From Flavobacterium sp. UBA807 (lineage in GTDB: Bacteria > Bacteroidota > Bacteroidia > Flavobacteriales > Flavobacteriaceae): DNA of 12,346 bases. Location: assembly GCA_002296885.1 (NCBI GenBank), contig DBIH01000116.1, positions 1-12,346 on the forward strand, written 5' to 3'. How positions within the stretch are numbered: the stretch's first letter is position 1; each line of letters opens with the position of its first letter. Shown piece after piece: positions 6,159 to 12,346 of this stretch. The notes under the pieces were generated by a model, which was given only the letters and a program-made list of their open reading frames with translations, was not told the origin of the DNA and searched no databases. Position numbers and translations under genes: made by a program.

Positions 6159-7058
6159 ATGAAAAAGATAATTTTAGTTTTAGGTTTTTTGTTTATGGAA
6201 AATTTTGTGTTTTCTCAGGGTTGCAGTGATGCTGGAATTTGTTCTGTTAATCACGGATTTCAATCGGAAACTAAGCAATTTAAAAACACGCTTGAGTTTG
6301 CGGCTATATATAGTTTAGGTGAATCTGATGTGAGATATTTTTCCCCATACATTTCCTACGCAAAGCGATTCAATGAAAGGTTTTCATTTACAAGCAAAGT
6401 AACTCTTTCTACAGCCGATGGAAGTTTTGGTACCCGAACCCAATTGGGAGATGCTTTTTTGATAGGGAATTATACTTTTAAAGAAAACAGCAAAAAGCAA
6501 TGGAGTGTTTTGACTGGATTCAAATTTCCGTTTACGGCTTCCAATCTAAAGATAAATGGTTATTCTCTGCCTTTAGATTATCAATCAAGTTTAGGAACTA
6601 TTGATTTGTTTTTGGGAATAAATTTGCATTATAAAAAATGGGATTTTAATTCTGCAGTACAAATACCGATCTTCAATCTCAATAAAAACTCCTATTTCAA
6701 AGAATATGGTGGCACAGATGATTTTCCGTCAACAAATTTGTTTCAACGTAAATCAGATGCATTGTTAAGAGCTACTTATTCTATAAAAACACTCAATAAA
6801 AAATTCGCATTTAAACCCAACGTATTGTTCATTTATCATTTGGGAGAAGATAGTTTTGAGAACATTTTTGCCCAAAGAGAAAATATTAATGGTTCTGATG
6901 GATTAACTATAAACGGAAACTTAATAACTTCGTATAAAATTGCAAAACAAAGTAGCCTGGAACTTTCTTTGGCAACACCTTTTGTGGTTCGGGATGTCAG
7001 ACCAGATGGTCTAACCAGAAGTTTTGTTCTTGGGCTTCAATATCAATATTCATTCTAA
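6159..7058 (+). CDS. Predicted outer-membrane beta-barrel protein, function unknown
   Basis: 299 residues. A signal peptide (about residues 1-20, ending VFSQ) is followed by a mature N-terminus with a close cysteine pair, CSDAGIC. The remainder alternates polar and hydrophobic residues in many short strands (for example TLEFAAIYSL, FSFTSKVTLS, KQWSVLTGFKF, SSLELSLATPF). It ends with FVLGLQYQYSF, whose terminal Phe is typical of barrels assembled by BAM. I do not recognise a named transporter. A lipobox reading of SQGC is possible but weak. Co-transcription with the DM13 lipoprotein and YHS proteins suggests an outer-membrane channel or scaffold for the same process. Confidence 0.75.
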   Translation: MKKIILVLGFLFMENFVFSQGCSDAGICSVNHGFQSETKQFKNTLEFAAIYSLGESDVRYFSPYISYAKRFNERFSFTSKVTLSTADGSFGTRTQLGDAFLIGNYTFKENSKKQWSVLTGFKFPFTASNLKINGYSLPLDYQSSLGTIDLFLGINLHYKKWDFNSAVQIPIFNLNKNSYFKEYGGTDDFPSTNLFQRKSDALLRATYSIKTLNKKFAFKPNVLFIYHLGEDSFENIFAQRENINGSDGLTINGNLITSYKIAKQSSLELSLATPFVVRDVRPDGLTRSFVLGLQYQYSF

Positions 7059-7075
7059 TACTTAAAAATAAAATC

Positions 7076-7507
7076 ATGAAAAAACTAATCTTATTACTAT
7101 TCATCGGAATGACATACGTACAAAACTATGCGCAAACCCAATATTTAAAAAGCGGCGTTGCCGTTCAGGGTTATGATGTGGTTGCTTATTTTGAAAGCAA
7201 CAAAGCGGTTCAGGGTAATCCTGAAATCAATGCACAATACAATAAAGCCGTCTATTTCTTTTCTAATGCAAAAAACAAAACTGCTTTTCTGAAGAATCCT
7301 GCAAAGTATGCGCCTCAGTTTGGAGGTTATTGTGCTTACGGAGTTTCAGAAAATCATCTATCGCCTACAGATCCACAGGCTTTTACAATTGTTGATGACA
7401 AGCTTTACCTGAATTATAACCTGGAAGTAAAAAAAATGTGGTCGAAAGACCGTGAAGACCGCATCAAAAAAGCAGATGCCAATTGGGTTAAAATCAATAA
7501 AAAATAA
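7076..7507 (+). CDS. Exported YHS-domain protein, copy 1
   Basis: 143 residues with an N-terminal signal peptide (cleavage near NYA-Q, residue 19 or 20), so periplasmic. A YHS domain spans residues 28-92: VAVQGYDVVAYF, YFFSNAKNKTAFLKNPAKYAPQFGGYCAYGV, with one cysteine, Cys86. A C-terminal extension follows with FTIVDDKLYLNYN and KKADANW. YHS domains are small metal- or cofactor-associated modules; related secreted proteins carry Cys or selenocysteine at the GG-x-C position. It lies 17 bases after the barrel gene and has no promoter of its own. From the first VA-x-QGYD to GG-x-CAY it matches copy 2 at 34 of 61 ungapped positions. Confidence 0.9.
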   Translation: MKKLILLLFIGMTYVQNYAQTQYLKSGVAVQGYDVVAYFESNKAVQGNPEINAQYNKAVYFFSNAKNKTAFLKNPAKYAPQFGGYCAYGVSENHLSPTDPQAFTIVDDKLYLNYNLEVKKMWSKDREDRIKKADANWVKINKK

Positions 7508-7518
7508 AATCTTGCGCC

Positions 7519-7540
7519 AAATGTAAACTACCTGACAATT
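7519..7540 (+). promoter_or_regulatory. Crp/Fnr-type operator of the second YHS gene
   Basis: AAATGT (7519-7524), ten bases (AAACTACCTG), ACAATT (7535-7540). It shares TGTAAACTA, then C, then GACAATT with the DM13 operator and is centred at 7529.5, again exactly 29.5 bases before a perfect TAnnTTTG element. A TTTG at 7539-7542 overlaps its right edge. Confidence 0.6.
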
Positions 7541-7558
7541 TGCTTTTTCACCCCATTC

Positions 7559-7566
7559 TATCTTTG
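7559..7566 (+). promoter_or_regulatory. -7 element of the YHS2-DoxX operon
   Basis: TATCTTTG, a perfect TAnnTTTG. The leader to ATG 7595 would be about 25 bases. The possible TTTG -33 element is only 16 bases upstream, shorter than optimal, which fits activator dependence. Confidence 0.7.
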
Positions 7567-7594
7567 CTTCATCAAACAAGAAAAATATAGAATC

Positions 7595-8056
7595 ATGAAA
7601 AAACAAATTTTAATCCTTTTCGTTGCATTACTTTCAATAGCAACATTTGGACAAACTGCTGCAAAAAGAGCAGTTGAATTCAATCTGGAGAATAAAGTAG
7701 CTATTCAGGGTTATGACCCAGTGGCTTATTTCACTCAGAAAAAAGCAGTAAAAGGGAAACCCGCTATTGCAACAACCTATGAAGGTGTGATTTATAACTT
7801 CTCATCGCAGGCCAATAAAGATTTATTTCTTAAAACTCCATCGGCCTATGAGCCACAATATGGTGGTTGGTGTGCTTATGCTATGGGTGCTAATGGCGAG
7901 AAAGTCGAAATCAATCCGGAAACTTTCAAAATCGTTGACGGAAAATTGAACTTGTACTATAATGCTTTCTTCAACAACACTTTGAAAAGCTGGAATAAGG
8001 ACGAAGTCAATCTTAAGAAAAAAGCAGATGCTAACTGGAAAAAAATAATCAACTAA
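7595..8056 (+). CDS. Exported YHS-domain protein, copy 2
   Basis: 153 residues. The signal peptide is MKKQILILFVALLSIATFG, with cleavage near Gln20, so periplasmic. The YHS domain covers residues 35-100: VAIQGYDPVAYF, YNFSSQANKDLFLKTPSAYEPQYGGWCAYAM, with its single cysteine at 93. A C-terminal block, FKIVDGKLNLYYN and KKKADANWKK, matches copy 1. Tandem paralogues with different promoters suggest duplication followed by separate control. A DoxX-family membrane protein begins 11 bases after its stop, so the two are probably co-expressed. The biochemical role is unknown; metal or haem handling and redox buffering are possible. Confidence 0.9.
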   Translation: MKKQILILFVALLSIATFGQTAAKRAVEFNLENKVAIQGYDPVAYFTQKKAVKGKPAIATTYEGVIYNFSSQANKDLFLKTPSAYEPQYGGWCAYAMGANGEKVEINPETFKIVDGKLNLYYNAFFNNTLKSWNKDEVNLKKKADANWKKIIN

Positions 8057-8067
8057 CAAACAGGAAA

Positions 8068-8457
8068 ATGAAAAACTCGATATTTATATGGATTGTAAAA
8101 CTGATAGCAGTTATCATTTTGGTGCAGACATTATTCTTCAAATTTACAGGAGCTGAAGAAAGCGTTTATATTTTTTCCAAACTCGGAGCGGAACCTTTTG
8201 GAAGAATTGGTTCAGGTGTGGTCGAATTGATTGCTTCGATTTTGATACTGATTCCAAGAACCACTTTATTGGGTGCATTAATGGGTGCCGGAACTATGCT
8301 CGGAGCCATTTTTTCACACTTATTTATTTTGGGAATCGAAGTCAAAAATGACGGTGGCGAATTGTTTACTTTGGCAATAATTACGTTACTTTGTTGTACG
8401 ATTTTGATTTTTCAGAATAAAAATAAATTACCGGATTTACTTAGGCTTAAAATCTAA
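8068..8457 (+). CDS. DoxX-family inner-membrane protein
   Basis: 129 residues with four predicted membrane helices (about 6-24, 46-62, 64-90 and 97-115), the DoxX layout. Typical motifs are QTLFFKFTGAEES after helix 1, FGRIGSGVVELIASILILIP in helix 2 and MGAGTMLGAIFSHLFILG in helix 3. DoxX-like proteins are small quinone- or thiol-linked membrane subunits associated with oxidoreductases and oxidative-stress complexes; most are uncharacterised. It is the second gene of the YHS2 operon. SD-like AGGAA lies just before the ATG, too close to be certain of a role. Confidence 0.88.
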   Translation: MKNSIFIWIVKLIAVIILVQTLFFKFTGAEESVYIFSKLGAEPFGRIGSGVVELIASILILIPRTTLLGALMGAGTMLGAIFSHLFILGIEVKNDGGELFTLAIITLLCCTILIFQNKNKLPDLLRLKI

Positions 8458-8504
8458 AAACTGAAATAATATAAAAATCGTAACTGATATAAAACCACCA
8501 AAAT

Positions 8505-8993
8505 ATGCTTATAAACTCCCTTAATAAAGCATTGAATGAACTGGTTTCATTATTGAACCAGCTTTCAAGTGATGATTTTACGTCTCCCTGTAAAGCTTTG
8601 AGCAACTCCACAATTGGTGAACACACGCGTCACATTATTGAAATGTTTCAGTGCCTGGAAAATCAATACGAAAGCGGTGTTGTAAATTATGACAAAAGAA
8701 ACCGAGATTACAGGATTCAGTCCGATACAAATTTTGCGTTGCATTGTATTGCCGACATTAAAAGCCAACTTTTAAAAGAAGATAAAAAACTAAAACTTCA
8801 ACAATTTATTGATTGCGAAGAGATATTAATCGACAGCAATTATTTCAGGGAATTGCTTTATAACCTGGAGCACTGCATTCATCATCAGGCTTTAATAAAA
8901 GTAGCGGTTTTGCAATTTGATCATTTACAGATTGATGATAATTTCGGCGTAGCGCGTTCAACTATCGAATACCGGAAACAATGTGCACAGTAA
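8505..8993 (+). CDS. DinB-like four-helix-bundle protein
   Basis: 162 residues, predicted cytoplasmic. The DinB/YfiT-like metal site is suggested by GEHTRHIIEMF (His40, His43) and LEHCIHHQALIKV (His123, His126, His127), the positions where three histidines bind Ni or Zn in the superfamily. The C-terminal IDDNFGVARSTIEYRKQ is typical of the Bacteroidota subgroup. Some relatives are thiol-dependent transferases or hydrolases; this one has no assigned substrate. No TAnnTTTG promoter is visible in the 47-base gap after DoxX, so it may be read through from the YHS2 operon. Its 3' end overlaps the next gene by 13 bases, implying translational coupling. Confidence 0.85.
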   Translation: MLINSLNKALNELVSLLNQLSSDDFTSPCKALSNSTIGEHTRHIIEMFQCLENQYESGVVNYDKRNRDYRIQSDTNFALHCIADIKSQLLKEDKKLKLQQFIDCEEILIDSNYFRELLYNLEHCIHHQALIKVAVLQFDHLQIDDNFGVARSTIEYRKQCAQ

Positions 8994-9691
8994 GCTTTGT
9001 TAATGCCAACGGCAAGATAATTATCACATCCAATCGTGATGAACAGACCATAAGACCGAGTGCCATTGAACCCAAAAATTATCTCATCAATAATAAAAAA
9101 ATAATCTTCCCAAAAGATAAAAAAGCTGGTGGAACCTGGTTTGCCATCAACGAAAATGGGACTGTCCTGGTACTTCTGAATGGGGCTGAAGAGCGACATG
9201 TTTTTAAAGACAGTTGGAGAAAGAGTCGTGGACTGATTCTTCTGGAACTCATCAGCAGTGATTCGGTCAAAACCGAATGGGAAACTATCGATTTAGACAA
9301 TATTGAACCATTTACTCTGGTTGTTTTTGAAGATCAGAAACTCTATCAATTGCGATGGAATGAAACTGAAAAAAGCATTTTGGAATTGGATACAAATAAA
9401 AGCCACATCTGGTCGTCTTCGACTTTATATCCAAAAGAAATCAGGAACAAAAGAGCGAGTTGGTTTTCAACTTTTCTCAATACAAAACCTGAAGTGAATG
9501 AAGAGGAAATGTTCAACTTTCATCGTTACACCGAAGAAGGAAACAGCGAAAACGGATTGGTTATCAATAGGAGCAACTTTTTAAAAACACTCAGCATCAC
9601 GCAGGCTATTGTTGAAAAAAATAAAGTCAGGATTCATTACAACGACTTGATCGCCAAAACCGATTTTAACAACACTTTCATATCCGTTTGA
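8981..9691 (+). CDS. NRDE-family (TANGO2-like) protein
   Basis: 236 residues, cytoplasmic. It begins MCTVSFV with Cys2, the position of the family's possible N-terminal nucleophile, and has the signature SNRDE at residues 17-21. It then shows IIFPKDKKAGGTWFAINENGTVLVLLNG (41-68), the conserved GGTW and LLNG blocks. Eukaryotic and bacterial relatives have been linked to haem mobilisation and to Ntn-hydrolase-like folds; bacterial roles are unsettled. The start lies inside the DinB gene (13-base overlap) and is fixed by the conserved MCT. Nearby YHS, DM13 and DoxX genes make a link to haem or redox cofactors conceivable but unproven. Confidence 0.9.
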   Translation: MCTVSFVNANGKIIITSNRDEQTIRPSAIEPKNYLINNKKIIFPKDKKAGGTWFAINENGTVLVLLNGAEERHVFKDSWRKSRGLILLELISSDSVKTEWETIDLDNIEPFTLVVFEDQKLYQLRWNETEKSILELDTNKSHIWSSSTLYPKEIRNKRASWFSTFLNTKPEVNEEEMFNFHRYTEEGNSENGLVINRSNFLKTLSITQAIVEKNKVRIHYNDLIAKTDFNNTFISV

Positions 9692-9719
9692 TTCGTAATT
9701 TCAAATTCATAATTCGTAA
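9692..9719 (+). repeat. Tandem heptamer repeat, TTCRTAA type (four units)
   Basis: Four consecutive 7-base units fill most of the gap after the NRDE gene: TTCGTAA, TTTCAAA, TTCATAA, TTCGTAA, then a decayed TTAAATT that contains the TTG start of the next gene. The unit TTCATAA is the exact complement of TTATGAA found in the repeat at 12130-12157. Confidence 0.8.
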
Positions 9720-9724
9720 TTAAA

Positions 9725-10759
9725 TTGAAACTGTTTTTCCATAAATTGTTCCATTGGGAATATTGGCCCTTCGAAATCGTGTATATTCCGATTTACTTTT
9801 TGTGGGCATATTATGCGTTAAAAGCCAGGACGATTTTCTTCTTTAATGCCTGCAATCCCAGCATGGAAAATGGAGGTTTTTACATGGACAGCAAAATCAA
9901 GATCTATGATTTGATTCCGAAACAATTTTACCCGAAAACCAAATTCGTCAAAGAAAAATTACCATTTGATGAGGTAGTATCGTTGCTGGTAAATTCAGGA
10001 ATTAACTTTCCGTTCATTGCCAAACCAGATATTGGATTGCGGGGTTCTGCTGTCAAAAAAATTGATAATGTTGATGAACTGAAATCATATCATTTCAAAG
10101 CTGATTTTGATTATCTGATTCAGGATTTAATTCCTTATGAAAATGAAATCGGGATTTTTTATGTGCGTTTTCCGCATGAAAAACATGGTAGGATTACCGG
10201 AATTGTGGCTAAAGAATTTCTAATTGTTGAAGGTGATGGGCACTCGACAATTTCAGCATTATTACGAGCAAATCCACGATATGAAATCCAGATGAATGCC
10301 TTGAAAAAAGAATACGGCAGGCATTTGAAAACAGTCTTGGCAAAAGGCGAAAAAAAGAATCTGGTTCCGTATGGCAATCATGCACGCGGCGCAAAATTTC
10401 TTGATTATAGCCATCTGATTTCACCCAAACTTACAAAAGTCATTGATGAAATGTGTCTTCAGGTTCCTGAATTTTATTTTGGTCGAATGGATTTGATGTA
10501 CAATTCCTGGGAGGAATTATTGAGAGGGAAAAACTTTTCTGTTGTCGAACTCAATGGAGCTGCGAGTGAACCGACACACATTTACGACCCAAAACATTCC
10601 TTGTTTTTTGCATGGAAAGAACTGGCACGGCACATTGGTTATATGTTTCATATCAGCGTTGAAAATCACAAACGCGGATTTCCGTATTTATCACATAAAG
10701 TTGGAATGGAGCAATACCGTATGCATTTGGAACAGTCAAATAAAATTGTTCATTTCTGA
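9725..10759 (+). CDS. ATP-grasp ligase-like protein (D-alanine-D-alanine ligase superfamily)
   Basis: 344 residues if started at TTG 9725; the previous in-frame stop is at 9710-9712, and the first in-frame ATG (9863) would lose a hydrophobic/aromatic N-terminus (WPFEIVYIPIYFLWAYYAL) that looks family-specific. The ATP-grasp core is indicated by FPFIAKPDIGLRGSAVKKI (residues 95-113, Lys100 for ATP phosphate), LIQDLIPYENEIGIFYVRFP (131-150), a DGHSTISALL segment, and FGRMDLMY...SVVELNGAASEPTHIYDP carrying metal ligands. Enzymes of this type join a carboxylate to an amine through an acyl-phosphate; the substrates here are unknown and true cell-wall Ddl activity is unlikely given the unusual N-terminus. 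It overlaps the LysE-like gene by one base (TGATG). Confidence 0.82.
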   Translation: MKLFFHKLFHWEYWPFEIVYIPIYFLWAYYALKARTIFFFNACNPSMENGGFYMDSKIKIYDLIPKQFYPKTKFVKEKLPFDEVVSLLVNSGINFPFIAKPDIGLRGSAVKKIDNVDELKSYHFKADFDYLIQDLIPYENEIGIFYVRFPHEKHGRITGIVAKEFLIVEGDGHSTISALLRANPRYEIQMNALKKEYGRHLKTVLAKGEKKNLVPYGNHARGAKFLDYSHLISPKLTKVIDEMCLQVPEFYFGRMDLMYNSWEELLRGKNFSVVELNGAASEPTHIYDPKHSLFFAWKELARHIGYMFHISVENHKRGFPYLSHKVGMEQYRMHLEQSNKIVHF

Positions 10760-11394
10760 TGCAGCATATCAAGAACATATTGGTTGGTTTTTTGGTCAGT
10801 TTTGTTGGCTCAATTCCGCTCGGGTATCTTAATGTTGTTGGTTTTGCCATTTATAATAATTCCGGATTTCAATCGACTGTACTTTATTTATTAGGTGTCA
10901 TCTGCATCGAATTTTTTGTCATTTACCTGACTTTAATTTTTGCCAAAAAACTAATAAGTAACACTAAGTTGTTAAGATTTATTGAAGCTTTTGCAGTCCT
11001 TTTTATGTTAGCCTTGGCCTATGTTTTTTATTCCAATGCAAATTCGGAGAATGTAAATTATACGATTTTCTATAATGTTTACAATAACCGTTTTTTGACC
11101 GGAATCATTTTAAGCTGCTTGAATTTTATTCAAATCCCGTTTTGGTTAAGTTGGAATTTATATCTTTTAAATGGAAATTATATTGAAGTTTCAAACACAA
11201 GAAAATACTTTTATGTTTTCGGAACTATTGCCGGAACCTTCTTCGGCATGTTGACACTAATTGTTTGGCTTAATTATTTTGCGACTAATGTCGCATTCTT
11301 GTCAAAATATCTAATGAAAATCATAATCCCACTTGTTTTTCTTGGACTTGGAATTTTTCAGGCGGTAAAATTTTATAAAAAGTATTGCCGATAA
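10759..11394 (+). CDS. LysE-like membrane exporter
   Basis: 211 residues with about six hydrophobic helices (roughly 8-28, 36-62, 70-90, 108-132, 145-170 and 184-205). The N-terminal FVGSIPLGYLNVVGFAIYNNSGFQSTVLYLLGVICIEFFVIY resembles the PxGPxN-G-x-x-A/G region of LysE/RhtB amino-acid exporters, in a divergent form. The ATG overlaps the ATP-grasp stop by one base, so translation is coupled. The pairing suggests that a product of the ligase, or its substrate, is exported; the substrate cannot be predicted. Confidence 0.72.
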   Translation: MQHIKNILVGFLVSFVGSIPLGYLNVVGFAIYNNSGFQSTVLYLLGVICIEFFVIYLTLIFAKKLISNTKLLRFIEAFAVLFMLALAYVFYSNANSENVNYTIFYNVYNNRFLTGIILSCLNFIQIPFWLSWNLYLLNGNYIEVSNTRKYFYVFGTIAGTFFGMLTLIVWLNYFATNVAFLSKYLMKIIIPLVFLGLGIFQAVKFYKKYCR

Positions 11395-11401
11395 ATTTCA
11401 A

Positions 11402-11430
11402 TTGTTTCATTTCAACTTTTATTATATTTA
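11402..11430 (+). promoter_or_regulatory. Possible promoter of the short-chain dehydrogenase
   Basis: TTG at 11402-11404, an 18-base spacer, then TATATTTA (11423-11430), one base off TAnnTTTG. This would leave a leader of about 10-15 bases before ATG 11449. Confidence 0.35.
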
Positions 11431-11448
11431 CCAGACTTAAAGTTGCAA

Positions 11449-12126
11449 ATGAAAAACATCATCATCACAGGAACTTCACGGGGAATAGGCTATGAGCTGG
11501 CTTTGCTGTTTGCAAAAGCCGGGCATCAGGTTTTAGCCATTTCGCGTCAAACTCCAAAAGCATTCCTTGAAAATCAAAAGATAACCTGCCTTTCTGTTGA
11601 TTTATCCATTGAATCTGATTTGAAAAAAGTGCAGGATTTTCTTTCTCAAACCTGGAAACATGTTGATGTCATCATTCACAATGCCGGAAGTTTAATAAAC
11701 AAACCGTTTGCACAAATCACACAGCAGGATTTTGAAAATGTTTACAAAGTCAATGTTTTTGGCGTTGCCAATCTTACGAGAATTTGTCTGCCGTATCTTA
11801 AAAAAGGCAGCCATGTTGTTTCCATAAGTTCGATGGGTGGAATTCAGGGAAGTACAAAATTTCCCGGACTTGCAGCTTACAGTTCGAGCAAAGGAGCAGT
11901 TATTACATTGTCAGAACTATTGGCAGAAGAATATAAAGAACAAGGTATCGCCTTTAATGTTTTAGCGCTTGGTGCCGTAAACACCGAAATGCTACAGGAA
12001 GCTTTCCCAGGTTATGAAGCTCCAATTTCTGCTGATGAAATGGCAGCGTACATTTTCAATTTTGCGTTAACAGGGAACAAATACCACAACGGAAAAATAA
12101 TTCAGGTTTCATCCAGTACCCCATAA
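11449..12126 (+). CDS. Short-chain dehydrogenase/reductase (SDR), NAD(P)-dependent
   Basis: 225 residues from ATG 11449; a TTG two codons earlier (11443) is in frame but adds nothing conserved. Classical SDR features are present: TGTSRGIG (7-14) for cofactor binding, HNAG at 77-80, Asn102, VVSISSMG (123-130) with the catalytic serine, and YSSSK with Tyr144 and Lys148. The loop after the serine is longer than usual (GGIQGSTKFPGLAAY). After the active site, LALGAVNTEML resembles the usual PG-x-V-x-T block with LG for PG. The protein is cytoplasmic and should oxidise or reduce an alcohol/carbonyl; the substrate is unknown. It appears to be transcribed separately from the upstream exporter. Confidence 0.9.
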   Translation: MKNIIITGTSRGIGYELALLFAKAGHQVLAISRQTPKAFLENQKITCLSVDLSIESDLKKVQDFLSQTWKHVDVIIHNAGSLINKPFAQITQQDFENVYKVNVFGVANLTRICLPYLKKGSHVVSISSMGGIQGSTKFPGLAAYSSSKGAVITLSELLAEEYKEQGIAFNVLALGAVNTEMLQEAFPGYEAPISADEMAAYIFNFALTGNKYHNGKIIQVSSSTP

Positions 12127-12129
12127 AAA

Positions 12130-12157
12130 TTATGAGTTATGAATTATAAGTTATGAG
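12130..12157 (+). repeat. Tandem heptamer repeat, TTATGAR type (four units)
   Basis: Consecutive units TTATGAG, TTATGAA, TTATAAG, TTATGAG immediately after the SDR stop. The last unit supplies the ATG (12153) of the four-helix-bundle gene. The type matches, in the opposite orientation, the repeat at 9692-9719. Confidence 0.85.
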
Positions 12158-12346
12158 TGAAAGCATAATAAAGAATAAAAGTTTTGATTTAGCTGTTTCA
12201 GGTGTTGAATTTTATAAAGATTTAATTTCAGATAAGAAAGAATTTGTTATGAGTAAACAATTTCTTCGTTCAATAACTTCAGTTGGAGCCAATGTTCGTG
12301 AAGCGATAAATGCACAAAGCAAACTTGATTTTATTCATAAATTTTC
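12153..12346 (+). CDS. Four-helix-bundle protein (S23/IVS, Avd-like), N-terminal part cut by window edge
   Basis: 64 codons are present. After MSESIIKNKSFDLAVSGVEFYKDLIS comes the family hallmark EFVMSKQFLRSITSVGANVREAINAQSKLDFIHKF, which matches the conserved SKQxLRS-x-TS-x-GAN-x-xEA-x-x-A-x-S-x-x-DF-x-xK pattern. Relatives include proteins once named from 23S rRNA intervening sequences and the Avd accessory proteins of diversity-generating retroelements; free-standing chromosomal copies like this one are common in Bacteroidota and have no known function. No rRNA or reverse transcriptase is visible within the window. The start codon lies inside the heptamer repeat. Confidence 0.9.
   Translation, partial: MSESIIKNKSFDLAVSGVEFYKDLISDKKEFVMSKQFLRSITSVGANVREAINAQSKLDFIHKF

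Noticed and set aside
8458..8504. Promoter for the DinB-NRDE-ligase-exporter run
   Set aside because: No TAnnTTTG or TTG pair could be found in the 47 bases; read-through from DoxX is more likely, or a non-consensus promoter that I cannot see.
11443..11448. TTG start for the short-chain dehydrogenase
   Set aside because: ATG 11449 leads directly into the conserved KNIIITGTSRGIG strand; the two extra codons bring nothing.
12130..12157. CRISPR array
   Set aside because: Units are 7 bases with no spacers, and no cas genes are present; it is a simple tandem repeat.
12153..12346. Diversity-generating retroelement because of the Avd-like protein
   Set aside because: No reverse transcriptase or template/variable repeat is visible; free-standing members of this family are common in Bacteroidota.

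Overview
The window reads as chromosomal DNA of a Flavobacterium-like member of the Bacteroidota. Reasons: AT-rich DNA with genes packed closely; almost no Shine-Dalgarno sequences; several promoters matching the Bacteroidota form (TTG or TTTG, about 20 bases, then TAnnTTTG); and a gene content typical of the group. I see no rRNA, tRNA, CRISPR array, prophage or insertion sequence. No stretch longer than about 110 bases lacks a gene.

Layout. On the minus strand (1-1656) lie the start of a Glu/Leu/Phe/Val-type amino-acid dehydrogenase cut by the window edge, a small secreted basic protein built around an exact 17-residue repeat, and anmK (anhydro-MurNAc kinase, wall recycling). A divergent promoter region separates anmK from a plus-strand acyl-CoA dehydrogenase (1749-2885), which ends in a clear terminator. 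All remaining genes are on the plus strand: a Crp/Fnr-family regulator (2999-3676); an AhpD-like carboxymuconolactone decarboxylase-family protein (3786-4316); a DUF1348/NTF2-like protein and an AraC-family regulator one base apart (4373-5669); an envelope module of DM13 lipoprotein, predicted outer-membrane barrel, two YHS proteins and a DoxX membrane protein (5741-8457); a run of DinB-like protein, NRDE/TANGO2-like protein, ATP-grasp ligase and LysE-like exporter (8505-11394); a short-chain dehydrogenase (11449-12126); and the start of a four-helix-bundle (S23/Avd-like) protein cut by the right edge.

How the parts may work together. The strongest unexplained signal is regulatory. Two 22-bp near-palindromes (TGT, ten bases, ACA) precede the DM13 gene and the second YHS gene, each centred exactly 29.5 bases before a perfect TAnnTTTG element, where a class II Crp/Fnr activator would sit. 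A third site of the same design lies directly before the Crp/Fnr gene and overlaps its likely -7 element, which suggests autorepression. The simplest reading is that the Crp/Fnr protein controls an uncharacterised periplasmic/outer-membrane redox or metal-handling module (DM13, barrel, YHS, YHS, DoxX). The AhpD-like gene has a different signal, a 21-bp-spaced direct repeat of the kind AraC proteins bind, so the AraC regulator downstream may control it. These regulator-target pairings are inferences.

Two tandem heptamer repeats (TTCRTAA-type at 9692-9719 and the complementary TTATGAR-type at 12130-12157) lie in intergenic DNA and touch the start codons of the ATP-grasp and four-helix-bundle genes.
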